Source: Meandrina meandrites
Taxonomy: Eukaryota; Cnidaria; Anthozoa; Scleractinia; Meandrinidae
NCBI GenBank assembly: GCA_963693305.1
Contig: OY855914.1
Span: forward strand, 18,571,472-18,635,471
Length of the DNA: 64,000 nt
Direction of reading: 5' to 3'
Position 1 is the first letter of the stretch. The number at the start of each line of letters is the position of its first letter. Below the pieces are notes generated by a model. It did no database searches, was not told the DNA's origin, and saw only the letters and a list, made by a program, of their open reading frames with translations. The translations under genes were made by a program, and so were the position numbers. This document shows, one piece after another, positions 12,349 to 26,825 of this stretch.

Positions 12349-15300
12349 GTTGCGATGCTTTCAGTCAGGATGTCCGTTTGAATATGATGTTTTGACGTCT
12401 CTGGGGTTTAAAATGGTCTGACGCGCGCTCGTGCCAACCACACGACTTTATTTCTTTTTCTTAGCGGGATTTATGATTGACAGCTCGAAACCAACCGTGA
12501 TTGGCTGATGGTTTGATACATGCAGGCTCTTTCATTTTATGCTTGTTGAACACAAAAGGAAACCCCCTCAAAAGCTATATTTGTCAAATTAACTCATGAA
12601 TTGTGTTTCGACTTTCTAAATGTCGCCAAAATAACAATAAAGCGATGGGCCCGTACAAGACAAAACCAAAAGAAACTTCAGCTTGCCTACACCGTAGATT
12701 TCCGTTCCCAAATACCCACACTATGAACGAGCTTTCGGTCAAGTTTAACTGGATTTTCAACACGGGCACAAAGAGCAAACTACAAAAACATGATTCGTTT
12801 ATAAACATGACTTCAAACTGACGTGTAGACTGTTTTTTAAAGCTAATTAATCTAGACTCTCATGTTGTGGGTGGATTTTCATATTAGATACGGTGTAAGA
12901 GCTCAGTCGATTTAAGTGTAGTGTTTTGGGCTAATATAAGTGGCATTTCGCCAAAATTGTCTGTCTTTCACTTTCAAATAAAAGAAAACGAAAAGATGAA
13001 CATTGACGCAAACTTTGAACAAAGCGCAGGTTAAACACTGTGTAACCGCAACATGATTTTGCATCTTTAACAAGTGAAATGACCCCATAATCTTTTTTAT
13101 ATATTTATATTTAATGTCAACGGACAAGTTTGTTATGTAAGAACTACGTTCAATTTACTCTAGTTTATAAAATGTTTAGTAGAGTGTCATGGTTGCTAAG
13201 CCGTGTTCGCATAATGATGGCAAGTTTCCAAATTTTCATTCACCTGCGGAAAGTGTGCTTCAAAACGTGACGGTGAAAACACAATACCAGAAAAAGTTCA
13301 CGACCTTTTTTTTTTGCTTGAAAATAAAGTCTCGTGCCATTCGAATGTGTCGAGGCATCATAAGACATTGCACGTGCGAAATGAATAAGAAAATGCATGG
13401 CTTTTTCTCCCTCGTGCTCTCGCACGTGAAACAGCGAGGTGCTGATTCAGCATTCGCATAAATTTGGCCAAGACATAATCGCACATTATCACAACATCTT
13501 CATTCCATAATTAGGAAACTGAGCTTTTCTTGTTTTCGAATTTTTACGCAGGAACTTGTCGACTCAACAGTTACGAATCCTACCATATCTCTTGTTCCTT
13601 GATTGTGTACTGGAATTTAAGGGTAAAATAATTTACGTTCGGTCGAGCGAAGCGAATTAGAACGTAAAAAGCTTTTTTTCGTGTTTTTACGAACAACTGA
13701 CATTCCCGCAATAATCTCAAAAGGAAAGTACTCGACAAAAAAATGTATGTTTTGATCTCTTAAAACATCATTAATACCATTAATCATTAAAACATTATCG
13801 CTAATATTTTTTTATTTTTCTGGGTTTTTTAAGGTCAGAAAAAAGATAACGAAGAGAATTTATTTATAAATACCGGCAAGAACACACAGGCGCCAAAGGC
13901 AGCTGTTATGCTTGAGTCAATTAAATGTTCAAGTCAAGAACTGTTTTGACTACAAGCTTTATAAAAAAAACAACTGTTCCTCGACCACCAGCTCAGAACA
14001 CCACCAGGAGTTTCGATTGATTATGTATGTTTTATAATGTAGAGATAAGAAAGACAAATTCTCGTACTTTTTTTCAAATTTCATCACACATACAACGTTC
14101 GTGCCGAAGATATATAACCCACCAAAATCCTTGGTTTCGTTGGTAATAACAGCCGTCGCTTGTAATGAATCTTCGGCTAGACATTTGTGGTTTGTTTTCT
14201 TTTATAATTACAATCCGATGAGTCCAAACTCGAAGTTCACCTCAAAATATCGATAAATTTTCCAAGCAAGTTGGTTTTGAGAAGAAACGAACGCATCAAC
14301 TTGGGCTTATTTCTGGGTCTACAGCAACAACAAACAATCTGAAAAATAATACGGTGATGCATAGTAGTCAGAATAGAGTTTTTGGCACGAAAAAATCAGT
14401 CAGGTTCAGCAGTGTAGCAGCCCTCGCGAAAGACTTGCAATTTTACTGGTCTTCTAGTGTAGCAGTTGCTATTGTTTTGGGGGCTAGGGGCACTGTTCCT
14501 GTTGTTTGTTCCGTTGTTCTCTTGAAGGGTAGCGAGGCATTCGTGAGAGACCTTGCGAAAGCCGCTAGTCCCGGTTCGTCAGATGAAGCCATGAGTAGAT
14601 TCACCAAGGGAATGAGATTCTGACTGACAAATTCTATCTAATGACTTCAGATAGAAATGACTAAGAAAATAATTAGACCCTTTTTACTCTGAACGAGACG
14701 TCCAGAAAGAATTGAACATGGAAGAAAAACCCAATCAAGGAAGACACTTAATGGTTTCCTCTCTGTAACAGGATGTGCCTGCTGTCACTTAAAATAGGTA
14801 TGCTTTCATGTCAAGATCATATAAAGGACTCGTGCTTATCTGGTCAACTTCTAAGGAAGTGTACAGGCGTTCTTGTCTGGTCAGGTTCTCTTCAAGGACA
14901 GGGCTTTCGAAAGAGCGAAGAAAGCATAAAAATATTACTAACATGCCTTGAAATCTCTGAGGTAATTCTGTCATGAAACAATGTTGATTTAAAATACTTG
15001 CACTTTCCAGCGTTGGAATGGGTTTGAAAAGAGAAGCCCATTTAAGCTAGTGCACAGAAATGTTCTGATACCCAGATAACTGAGCATTAAATAAAACGTT
15101 TTATTTACTAAGCGTTGGAGGCAGCCAAGGCATATAAAGATACTTGTTTAACAAAGGGAGAACGCATTTCCGACGTTGGGAACACATTCTGAACCACACA
15201 AACAACGTTTTCGTCATTGAGTCGTCACGAGTCGCTAACTGTTTCACTCACCTATAAGTGTTTTGATTTTAATTAAGGATTCTAACTGTTAAAAGGAGGG

Positions 15301-18300
15301 CAATATCGCACCGTTGTTGTGTAAAAATGTACTGCATGACATCACCTTGAAACCTCGGGCAACATATTCTGGAAAAAAAATGGACCATCTTACACGTAAT
15401 ATTTGTGTTTGCCGAGGAAGCCATTAAAATCTTGAAAGTGTATCTTCGTCCGTTTTGGCGGATAAGCGCTTAGCGTTTATGCGTATATATATACTATATG
15501 GTGGAGTATTATTTTCAAGAACACAACGGATTTAATCAAAGGCTACCGCCATATCAGTGAGTTAAAATACACTCAGTGCGACTCTTTGAAAGAACGTTTG
15601 TGTGTGAGCCGACTGCCTTTTACTCGTTGAATGGTGAAAGCGGCAAATTCGGCGCCGGTTGAATAAAGTGAAATTACAGTCGCAAAATAGCGACAAAGCG
15701 TATCCGAAAAGGGGTTTAATTATCAAGAAAAGAAAATTTGAATGCAGCATTAAACAAATGGCTTTTCAAGAGGCGAAACAATTAATTGGTGACAGCTTGA
15801 CGAGAAACAAGTGGAGTTCTTTGAAAAACATCTCTCTCTGCCGCAAATTTCAATGAAAGGATTGTTGTCTTGTGATAAAAGTCAGTGAAAAATTCTTATC
15901 GTAAAAAACATGCTTTTACTTTTTCATATACATAAATGTAGATCTACAGATAGTATATAGTAAAAGATAAAATCTCTAATTGTTTTTGTTCAGATTTGTA
16001 AAACAAAAGTGATGAGAGAATCGCTGGCTTTTTTACCCCAGCTAAAAATTTCGCGAGATAAAAATGTTAGTTGATTTTCAAAAACACACATAAATTTTTC
16101 TCATATGCATCGCTTTACAAAACGCAACAAAAAATTGCTGATGTATATGGTGCATGTTTGTTTGTAACGCAGGAAACCAGTGGAGGCCAAAAACAAGCAG
16201 CTCGAGAAAGCTGAATTTGCAAACACTGTGCAAATTAAAAAAAAAAACAGTCTGAGTTTTAATTAAAGTGCTTGCAAAAGCAATTGCAAAGTCCTGAAGG
16301 CTTTTTGCAGTTCACTGCCTCAACACAAAAGATGTTTACTTTGAAGTTGTTTTGACGTATTCTGTACTTTGCACTTTCGATATTGGATTGTGTAGCGTTT
16401 TTCCCTTTTGAACATCTCCGACGAAGCGATAATGAAACAAAGATTTGTTCGGCGAATCTTTAAAACTAAAAAAGTTTTTTTCTCAAGCTTTGCCGAAATA
16501 CCACAACTTTACATTCAAATCAACCTCTGTCGATTAACATTGATTAATTGCTAAAAATGACCGGAGTGTTGTGTCCTTTTCAAAACACCGGAAACACATT
16601 AATTTCATGGTATATTGTTTCACCTTGTCGTTTAGACTCTTTTCTTCACAGCTTTCGCGCGCGCGAGCGGAAATACTTAGCAATGAAAATACCTTTTCGC
16701 AGTTTCTCGTCTTGATTAAGTCATCACGATCGATCAAGATTAGTGTCTGCCTCCTTCAAATACCAACACACATATGATGAGAATAATGAAATTCATATAC
16801 TATATAAGGGATATTTTCTTGATGTGTTACCAAATTCTCCGAACACTAAAAGAGTTGAATGTATGAAAATACTTATAGCGAATTAATATTTTGACATTGA
16901 CAATGTTATAAATTGAGAGAGCTGCACAAAAGCTCGGGACATTTTTGAATTATTCTTCATCTTGCTTGCAGTCATTGTACAACGCGTATGCCTTCAAAAG
17001 TTTGCACATAAACAGCCGAAGAAAAGATCCAGAAACATCAACATTTTAAAAAAGTTTTGCTCACCAAACTTCCGTAAAGAAATGTAAAATCCTTAATCTG
17101 ATTACCTTCCTTGCATTTGTCTTTACTAAAGCCAATGTTTTTATAACAAACTACTGCGTACTACTATTTTTTCTAGATTCTCGACTAGAGATTTGACATT
17201 GAACGACGATGGATTAAACCTTTAAGAATTAGAAATTAAAGCCTTTCTTGTATCGAAACACACGAAACTTTCTGTGAATTGCCTGTCCAGAACAAGTCAG
17301 TTTACAGAATGTTCAACATTTATATTTCGCCAGCAGAGATACTAAATATAGTGTAAGTCATCAAAGTCAACGTTCCAATGGGCTTACTAGAAAACTAAAT
17401 TAAGAATATTTTCTTGTGTGCAAAAATGCACGCGCCTTTTGTGAATGTCGCCAGAAATGACATGTTATGTGGTAAATAAGTTATTTTTGGAGACTGCACA
17501 ACTACGAGATGGGTGAAAACTGTCTAAACAGGGGTGGATCCATTCTGAAAGATGTCATGTGGAGCTAGTTCAACAATGGATATAATAAGAAATGATTTAT
17601 CAAGTTTGGTTTTCAAGTTTACCTTTTCAACTTCCAAAACAATGCAACCCTGAAAAAGGTGATTTAGGCATACTGATTTTTGGCACTGAAAAGATAGGTT
17701 GTTGATAATTAAATCTTGTGCAAAACAACCAATTGGTAAGCACGCAAATATGTAGTTTACCCACGCAACCACAAAACCAGTTCTCTGTTAATTCAGTTTG
17801 AGACAAACAAGAAAAGGGAAAAAGGCCAGCTAGCCCACGCAAATAAAGTGCTCATGAAAAAAAACAATATCGGCGCACAGAAAAATAATCTGCGACGATA
17901 TGACGCCCGCCAAGCGATGGTCACATGAATTTCATGTGCACAGAAAGACAGCTAACAAATACAACAGGGACTATTAATTTGCATTCTGAGCTTTAGAGAC
18001 AATTTTTTTTTGTCTTTATTACAAAAAAATGATGACTGAAAATGTTTAAAACAAGCCGTGAAAGAAAGAAAAATGAGTTAAGCTTTTTTTTTTACCCTGG
18101 CTCCAAGAGTCTAACTTTGTAGTCTGCAAATGAATCCTTAGTGTGTGACAATTCAAACGAAAGCTGTACTGTCGTGTGGTGCAGTTTGTTTTTGAATATT
18201 TTGAAAAATAGAAATCGAATTTTTTTTTCTCTAGTGGGAGTTTGATCACTCATCATAATAGCCACTTGGAAATCAATGCGGCTTCCAATGCACAATACAC

Positions 18301-19360
18301 GGCGCTTGTTAAGGTCACGACATGTCAAAACGAGACGGAAAATATCCTCCCAGCTGGCTGCCAAGGTTTTCATTGTTTCAAACACTCAAGCTGCGCGAAA
18401 AGTGTTTCCTTAATGAGTCTGTTATTCAATGTGAGTCTGCCTGTCGAGGCTAATCCTGAGAGAAAACGGAAACTTTGCGCTCAAAGTACAAAATTTATTC
18501 AAATTAAACGCCCTAATCCCCACACGATTCTCACGTGACCTCGTGACCTTGTCGCTTGTTTTCGAAAAAAGTGAAAACAATCGTGTACAATATAGATTCA
18601 TGGCATATCGCACGCAACATACAATCCGCACAAAAACAGCTGACAGTGCAAATTAATATGCCCAGGGCTGAAATACAATATTTGCCAATTTGATCTCTGT
18701 TTGATCTGGCGAGGGTATCTATGTACTTAACATTGACCGTAGATTATTTTTGGAAAACGACAACCCCAGATCCAGGGGCTTTAGAAATCGACAACACATG
18801 CGTCTGAAATCGAATAAAAAATTCTTCAGTGCTTAACTCAGCAGTTCGTTTTGAAGCAGTCACGCGAATTTATCTCAACATTATTATCATTAGCTCAACA
18901 AATTGAACTGGCAAGAACAAAACGTCATGAAAATAAAGATATTAATTAAGAGCGCCCTGATGCGAGATGCATTCGGTGTTATTAAGCACTTGCTTTCCAC
19001 GGAAATATAAACTCTTCTAATCGCTACGGGTGATAATATTTTTAATCCAAATCCGCTGTCTGCCAGAGCGATCAGTAGACATCTGCTCAACTCAATTAAA
19101 ACCACGCAGCTTTGAACTGGTGTTCAAAATAATGTATTTATTTATGTATTTTTAACTCAGTGACATTTGCACCGTTTCTAGCAGTGTTCTACCTGTAACC
19201 TAACTTATAAAGATGAAGATGCAGTTCAAAAAGTTTGTTTCTGTCCAAATTACAATTTGCATTAAAAAAAAAACTTGTCCTGAAATTTCCTTTGAATTTA
19301 TTGACCGTATGTTTTGCTCCATACTCTAAAACACTCCTCCACTCTAAAGCTCCACTCAGA
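12349..19360. other. Gene-free stretch apart from one dispersed repeat copy
   Basis: Apart from the repeat at 14400-14600, nothing was recognised. A CCAAT box (minus strand, in the ATTGG at about 12500) lies roughly 150 bases upstream of the candidate BH3 gene and could belong to its promoter. A small basic frame at 15659-15856 (65 codons, plus) has no recognisable domain. Confidence 0.35.
14400..14600. repeat. Dispersed repeat, single copy (family also at 40.15 and 56.46 kb)
   Basis: The stretch contains the family's diagnostic strings, GTGTAGCAGTTGCTATTG, GGGGGCTAGGGGCA and TTCTCTTGAAGGGTAGCG, in the same order as in the tandem copies at 40.15-40.50 kb and the copy at 56.46-56.64 kb. No terminal repeats or coding capacity could be defined. 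Confidence 0.65.
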
Positions 19361-19364
19361 TTTT

Positions 19365-19630
19365 ACGCTTTTAAAGGGAACCTCCACTCTTGGGACAAGT
19401 TGACGTTAAATTGTTTGAGATAATTCCTAATTTCCAAATTTTACAAGACAAGGGAGAAATAATATTTAATAATAACAATAAACAGAAAAGTTTTAATATG
19501 GCTTTAAAGGGAACCTCCACTCTTACAACAAGTTGATGCTGAATTGTTTGAAATGATGCCAAAAATCCAAATTTCACATGTCAAGGGAGAAATAACATTT
19601 AATAATTACAATAAATAGAAAAGTTTATGG
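19365..19630. repeat. 132-bp direct duplication
   Basis: AAAGGGAACCTCCACTCTT recurs at 19373 and 19505, and the following roughly 120 bp align with about 80 percent identity by eye (ACAAGTTGA, CAAGGGAGAAATAA and AATAAAYAGAAAAGTTT are shared). Confidence 0.7.
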
Positions 19631-19639
19631 CTTTTAAAT

Positions 19640-21085
19640 TTCCAGCGCGCCGCCATTTTGGATTTTTATGACGTGTTATGGCTCTCGCTATTGTTTAGAA
19701 GGTTCTTCCTTTTGTCTTCGGACTGAAAACAGTATTTGAAGTTACGCAAAATTAGCGATTTTTTTGGTCCGCTTTTTTAAATTCATTGACAACAAAACAG
19801 ATTCATATACGTATTGCTGGCATTCAAACTGTTGAATATTGTGGTCGGTAGAAGCTCCACGTTCCACCTCTTTTAGCTAATTATTAAGAAACCAAAAACA
19901 AGTTTTGCTGATCAATGTAAGAATGATCGATAGAAAAGAATTCAATCTACTTGTTTTCAAAATTTACCTAAATGTCTTAACCTGCAGAAACCACAATTTA
20001 CTCTATTACTTTGAGAAGAAATCAAGAAACCAAACTTAGAAGGTTATGAAGATAGAATATTATAACCATATCATCTCAGAAAAAGGTCGTGATCAACGAC
20101 CAAATTCTTTTAAGAAGAAATATAAAAGCTGTTGGGTAAACAGTCAGCGAGGATTTTGATTTTGGTACTAATATTAAACTTAGCATCTTGCCTTCTAACA
20201 AAAAAAACGACTGACAGTATTTTTCTTTGATTTTTTTCTACCAAAAGGCGTTTTTAACCTGTGCGCTCCACATCAGCTCAAGAAGCGTGTTCGCAATCAC
20301 GGTTTTTCTAAAGCGCAAGAAGGGCTTCTCTGTATAGGAAGAAACACTGTAAATCCGGTGCCATCTTGATTTCCTGTTTTTCAATACTCCTAACAGTCAA
20401 GAGCGCGTTTCACGACAGTCATCGTCGACAAGTCTAAAACGACAAAATTTGGTTAACTACAACGTTCGCCAGCCAGTGATCAAAAACCAAATCCAACATT
20501 TCGCAGCGTACTCGGACAAAACCTACATTCCGTTATACGATAAGATGATCCGAGCGTTGGACATGAGTACCTATATTGTCAGAAGTCAATAGAATATAAA
20601 CTTTTGATATTATCCTTGCATTGAAGAGTACAATGGGCCTTTTATATAAGTAAGATGTGCTAAGCAGATTTTGTTATCTGCAACCGCTTATGTTGAATGG
20701 TCAACTGAAACTGAAGTAATGTAATACTTCATTTAACTTGCACTGATTTATCTACTTGCCTATTCATTACTCGCATTAAAGTTTGCACTGCAAATTACAA
20801 ATCCAAGAAAAGTATCTGGAACATGCATGGGAAAAAAAAAGAAGAAAAGACAAATGAAAAGAAAAGTGGTAATGGTAGATCTATGATATAGAGTACAATA
20901 TTGGAGCCAGATTTTTTTTTTTCAGTTTAAGCTGAGTTAGGCAATTTAGTTGGAAATGTCAGCAAAGTATTTTTTTCTTGAGTCAGATACTAAAAATATA
21001 TTTTATAAAAAGGAAACAAAACTTCATATGCGACCCAAATTGAAACCCTGAAGCAACATAATCAGGCAAAAAAAAAAACTGACTG
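19640..21085. other. Gene-free stretch
   Basis: Nothing recognisable: AT-rich sequence with A and T runs, no long open frame, no splice-bounded exon. Confidence 0.35.
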
Positions 21086-21089
21086 ATTT

Positions 21090-21335
21090 ACTCAACAGCA
21101 AAAATAGTTTGACATCTTGGGACTTTCCCGATGAATTTGGAAGTCCGACAAGGTTTGGAAAAAATCCAAATCTATAAATACAAAGCGTCTGACTGATAAC
21201 TGATTACTTACATGCAGGGTACTCAACAGCAAAAATAGTTTTTCGAAAAGGGAGTTTCCCAGAGAATTTTTTAGTCTGACTAGGTTTGGAAAAAGCCCAA
21301 ATCTATAAATTCACACTTTTTCAGATATAAGGAGC
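21090..21335. repeat. 131-bp direct duplication
   Basis: ACTCAACAGCAAAAATAGTTT recurs at 21090 and 21221, followed in both copies by a similar stretch that includes AGGTTTGGAAAAA and CCAAATCTATAAAT. Confidence 0.7.
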
Positions 21336-21439
21336 GGCTTATACTAGTAAAGCTTGGATCATTCCTCAGTCAAAATAATATTTAATATAACTTCTCCTAG
21401 CAATTTTAATAAATCGTTCATCAACAGGGGAATATTGTC

Positions 21440-23800
21440 TAGGTGTGCCACCAATTTTAAGGCAATGAATGGCAATTTTTTGGAAGAATTTCGTAATTTC
21501 AAGAAGCTTGCGAATCTTTGCTTGTTGACTAAAAATTTTCGCCAAGTCGTAAATCTTGCATACACGTGCATCGGCATAGGAGAAAAAAAAATGACCTCAT
21601 TTCCTCAGGGTGATGATTAATTTGCACACAAAATATTTACAGGTAATGCTAACAAATCCCATCTGGTGCTCGGTTTTTTCCGAGTTCCCATTTAATGATG
21701 CAAATATTTATCTTATTGTATTTCTTCTAGACTGACTTAATGCTAACAGAACGTTAAAAAAGACGTGACAACAATCAAATCACCCAAACAGGAAGACGAA
21801 CTACATTTTAGTGTCAACAAGAAAAGGTCAACGTACAAAGAGCGCCTAAAATTTACAAGGAAGTCCGCTCGGCTTTGATAAAATAACACTTCTATTTGAA
21901 TGCAAGGCAATCCTTTAACTGTTTTTTTTTTTACTAGCATTAAAGCAATGAATGGCAATTTGTTGGAAGAATTTCACAATTGCAGCTTGCGAATCTTTGT
22001 TTGTTGACGGAAAATTTTCGCCAAGTCGTAAATCTTGCATACACGTGCATTGGCATGTGAGAAAAACAGAAATGACCTCATTTCCTCACGTTCATGATAA
22101 ATTTGCAGACAAAATATTTACAAGTAATGCTAACAAAACGCTTAATAAAGACGTGACAACAATCAAATCACCCAAACAGGAAGAAGAACTACATTTTAGT
22201 GTCAGCAAGAAATGGTCAGCTTACAAAGAGCGCCTAAAATTTACAAGGAAGTCCGCTCGGCTTTGATAAAATAACACTTCTATTTGAATGCAAGGCAATC
22301 CTTTAACTGTTTTTTTTAGTAGCATTAAAGCATTGAATGGCAATTTGTTGGAAGAATTTCACAATAATTGCAGCTTGCGAATCTTTGCTCGTTGACCGAA
22401 ATTTTCGCCAAGTCGTAAATCTTGTATACACGTGCATTGGCACGTGAGAAAAACAGAAATGACCTCACTTCCTCAGGCTCATGATTAATTTACAGAGAGA
22501 ATATTTACAAGTAATGCTAACAAAACGCTTAATAAAGACGTGACAACAATCAAATCACCCAAACAGGAAGAAGAACTACATTTTAGTGTCAGCAAGAAAC
22601 GGTCAGCTTACAAAGAGCGCCTAAAATTTACAAGGAAGTCCGCTCGGCTTTGATAAAATAACACTTCTATTTGAATGCAAGGCAATCCTTTAACTTTTTT
22701 TTTACTAGCATTAAAGCAATGAATGGCAATTTGTTGGAAGAATTTCACAATTGCAGCTTGCGAATCTTTGTTTGTTGACGGAAAATTTTCGCCAAGTCGT
22801 AAATCTTGCATACACGTGCATTGGCATGTGAGAAAAACAGAAATGACCTCATTTCCTCACGTTCATGATAAATTTGCAGACAAAATATTTACAAGTAATG
22901 CTAACAAAACGCTTAATAAAGACGTGACAACAATCAAATCACCCAAACAGGAAGAAGAACTACATTTTAGTGTCAGCAAGAAATGGTCAGCTTACAAAGT
23001 GCGCCTAAAATTTACAAGGAAGTCCGCTCGGCTTTGATAAAATAACACTTCTATTTGAATGCAAGGCAATCCTTTAACTGTTTTTTTTTAGTAGCATTAA
23101 AGCATTGAATGGCAATTTGTTGGAAGAATTTCACAATAATTGCAGCTTGCGAATCTTTGCTCGTTGACCGAAATTTTCGCCAAGTCGTAAATCTTGTATA
23201 CACGTGCATTGGCACGTGAGAAAAACAGAAATGACCTCACTTCCTCAGGCTCATGATTAATTTACAGAGAGAATATTTACAAGTAATGCTAACAAAACGC
23301 TTAATAAAGACGTGACAACAATCAAATCACCCAAACAGGAAGAAGAACTACATTTTAGTGTCAGCAAGAAACGGTCAGCTTACAAAGAGCGCCTAAAATT
23401 TACAAGGAAGTCCGCTCGGCTTTGATAAAATAACACTTCTATTTGAATGCAAGGCAATCCTTTAACTTTTTTTTAGTAGCATTAAAGCATTGAATGGCAA
23501 TTTGTTGGAAGAATTTCACAATAATTGCAGCTTGCGAATCTTTGCTCGTTGACCGAAATTTTCGCCAAGTCGTAAATCTTGTATTCACGTGCATTGGCAT
23601 GTGAGAAAAACAGAAATGACCTCATTTCCTCACGTTTATGATAAATTTGCAGACAAAATATTTACAAGTAATGCGAACAAAACGCTAAATATAGACGTGA
23701 CAACAATCAAATCACCCAAACAGGAAGAAGAACTACATTTTAGTGTGAACAAGAAAAGGTCAACTTACAACGAGCGCCTAAAATTTACAGTCTGCTTAGT
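21440..23800. repeat. 386-bp satellite with two-unit (771-bp) higher-order repeat
   Basis: The anchor GGCAATTTGTTGGAAGAATTTC begins at 21954, 22339, 22725, 23111 and 23496, spaced 385-386 bp, with a diverged first copy at 21472 that carries about 96 extra bases. Units at 21954 and 22725 are almost identical (type A), and units at 22339 and 23111 are almost identical (type B), so the array is A-B-A-B. The last unit starts like B and continues like A. Type A units are open for 104 codons; these two frames differ at one residue. No protein family is recognised in them. Confidence 0.85.
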
Positions 23801-23842
23801 AAATGATATTTTCACTTAAATGCAAGGCATTCCTTTAACTGT

Positions 23843-26600
23843 TTGGAGCAAACGCGAAGCGCTTTCTTGAAATTTTCAGCTCTCTGGCTATTCAATAACT
23901 TAAAAGCTCAGTATCCTGTTAGAACTTACTGGAAAATCAATGGTTACTTCCGCGACTTCCGCGACCGTATTTTCCCGACACTTCGGGACGAGGAAGTATC
24001 AAAGAAACACAAACTTAGAAGTAATGCGGAAAATGGCAAATATAGCCCACAAATCAACAATATAGAAGTCATCTTGGCGTCTACCAACACTGAACGAGCA
24101 GATAGGCGACACCAATATTGGCGTGCAAGCTCCTGTTTTTTTTCCTCGTAACTATATCTGCCCGTGTGATTTAAAATGAAGTCGACCAGAATGATCAAAC
24201 ACAGCTGTAAATTTTGTAAAACCGTTATGTCCACAGTCAAAGCTTAAACGGTCAGTGAGAGTATTAAGACCCAAATTGTTCCAGATTGCAAGCTTTTTTG
24301 AACGAAAACTGCACTAAACGCAAGCAGTGAACAGAAGAAATCGGTCTGCCGGCGAAAGCGAAAGAACTTTACGATAAACCATAACTAGCTAGTAGAGAGT
24401 CGCATGTAACAAGAATGAGATTTACAATATTTTCAATGAATTTGTAAAAAAAAAAATAATAATTCCGGATTTCACGTTTTCGAATTTGTTCACATTGTAC
24501 CCTATTGTCACATCCCCGCCATCTTAAATCATGCACACTTCCTGACGTGTTCCTTGTTATTGCCGAGTATTGTTCTACAATTATAAAACCTACATGTAAG
24601 CAGCATTGAAGTGTATCCTATGTTCTATTCATGATTTGCTTCATCCACCCCCCACATCGACTTCCGTGACAATAAAGCGGTGACTTCAGAAATGTCATTG
24701 AACATTTTCACATTTTATTCTGATTTTATTTTCATTTTCATTTTTTTCCGACTTTATTTTCACACTTTATTCTGATTTCGTTGTTGAATAGTTCATAAAA
24801 ATTGGATACAATATTTCTTTTTTATTGCGGAGTTTTCCGATATTTTTGTTGAAAAATGAGGCAATACTTCTAATAGCGACCACAAAGGCAGATCAAGTAT
24901 TGGACTTTCGAAGACAAAAAGTAAACGCCCCCACAGCGAGATCAAGGTGCGTGTATAGTATAAAGAAACAAAATCATAAATTTGTCCAAAAAACCTTGCT
25001 AGTAATCAACTGCAAAACTCTACTGGACAACAAAACTACTCGTGACAAATAAAAGATGGTACAGTTCTACACAGTCGTTCTTTTGAACGAAGACTCAAAA
25101 CAATATCATAGAGTTGCGAAAAGGCACTTCGAAGTGGCGATTTAACTTTCTCAGGGAAATATGGGAAATAAATATACCAAGGAAGAATTATTTCAGTTTA
25201 GTACTCCGTTGTCATCATTTAAACTCTTTTAACAAATATCTAAATTACCGCAGAAACGAGAAACTCGTCCTTTCCAAGTTATGTTTATGTTCAACTATAG
25301 TAAGATAGATTGGCCAATATACAGAACAAGTTTGCTGTCCGAAAGCAATATCTCCCCCACCCCCACTCCCGAAAGTAGCGTTGTAAAATCAGCCAGCAAT
25401 AAGAATCGTCACGTTTCAAAACTTTACTGTAAAGTGTTATATACAGGCAAAATTATGGAACCAGGATAATCCAGAAAAATCTGTCGTGAATTATTACAAA
25501 CTTCTGTCATAAATAACTGAGAATAAGTCTAATGCTAGAGTTTTTCCGACCTTATGAATCACATGTGGTTGTGTGTTCCCTGAGAGCATCTTGAACGTGT
25601 GACGCCAGTTTTCTTCGTTTTCTTTTACGAATTCGCTTTTTCTAAGAGAAAGAAAGAGAAATATGGAGTGTACATTACAACAGCCTTCATTGCAAGACGA
25701 TATTTTTACTAATTGCGGACGTAAGACCATAACGCCTCAGAGAGATATATGTAATCAATAAACGCAATATAACGCCCCCCCCCCCCCCCCCCCCCATGAC
25801 AAGACATGACACCTCTATCATGGCTCAATTCTGCGGTCGTTTCGCCTAAGGGTAGCTGGAGTTGTTTTGCTTACATTTTAGGTTAGTTCGTTTAGTCCTA
25901 TTTGCCCGTTCAATAAACCTGTTTTTAAATGTGACACATACCAGGCGAACAGATCTAAGACGAAACAGTTAGCGAACGGCGAATTGCCTTTACGTGCGAG
26001 TTTGTAGATTGTTAAGAACAAACTTCTAGTAAATATATCAAAAATGTTTTGGAGATTGCGATATGGAAAAGGATGCGCGATTACAGACCGGGGGAAGGTT
26101 GCAGTTTGAGCGTGAAGCTCGCGAGCGAGCGACCTGACCGTTTCTTCCTGACTTTTCCCTGACCTTCAAGAATGTTATTTTTCCTTGATTATTTCCTGAG
26201 CAGTCGCAACAGTGGCAACCATTATTACCGTATTTTGAAGCTACATTATGATACTGGGCCGAGGAGTTACGTCCAGTTAGTGGGCGTTAGGGTTCGTCAA
26301 TAGCGTCATGACCGCAAATCTTCGGGGGCGTTAGGACCGGATACAGATTACCACGCATGCAAATCCTCTTAGTCTTAACTGGATTTCTGATAAAGATTTT
26401 GATAACAATCAGTGACAAGTGTTACTCATTAAGGCAAAAAAAAGAAAAACCAAAAAAAAAAAGCGAAAAGCGACTTGTTGTCCAAGGTCAGCGAGAAAAT
26501 TTACAGACCGCAGATGTGTGGAAATTTTTTTTTTAAAAATGATGCAATTGTAGGCTGCCCACTGATCATCTCACATCCCTAAAATTCGACGTCCAGTGAA
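23843..26600. other. Gene-free stretch
   Basis: No recognisable exon. A 102-codon frame at 23843-24151 (plus) lies directly beside the satellite and matches nothing known to me. A 21-base C homopolymer occupies 25775-25795. Around 24700-24790 the motif TTTATTTTCA recurs in a short degenerate array. Confidence 0.35.
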
Positions 26601-26606
26601 ATTCTT

Positions 26607-26825
26607 CAACCCTTCAAGTTTATTTTTTTTTCAAAGTGGCCATTTGGCCACTGACTGCTCAAGTTTGGTCGACATTGAAAAACTTTAGTCGCTAAATTAA
26701 GCTCACGCTTTCAATCCTTCTTCTTAATTTAAGTCGCCAGGCTGGCGACTTCGGTTCCAATTTAGTCGCCAGCTCCAAAATTTTAGTCGCCATGGCGACT
26801 TAAATGATCTTAACTTGGAGGGTTG
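26607..26825. mobile_element. 219-bp MITE in the 3' end of UTP23
   Basis: The ends are inverted copies, CAACCCTTCAAGTT at the left and AACTTGGAGGGTTG at the right, and are flanked by a TTCTT duplication (26602-26606 and 26826-26830). The interior repeats TAGTCGCC and GGCGACT motifs. It lies 17 bases beyond the UTP23 stop codon, so it must form most of that gene's 3' UTR. It also supplies the first AATAAA seen on the minus strand (26619-26624). Confidence 0.7.

Noticed and set aside
12068..12421. 117-codon plus-strand frame overlapping the BH3 candidate
   Set aside because: It is the antisense shadow of the minus-strand gene; its translation shows no domain.
21440..23800. CRISPR-like array or coding tandem domains
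   Set aside because: The unit is 386 bp with no short repeat-spacer alternation, and the period is not a multiple of three, so it is a satellite.
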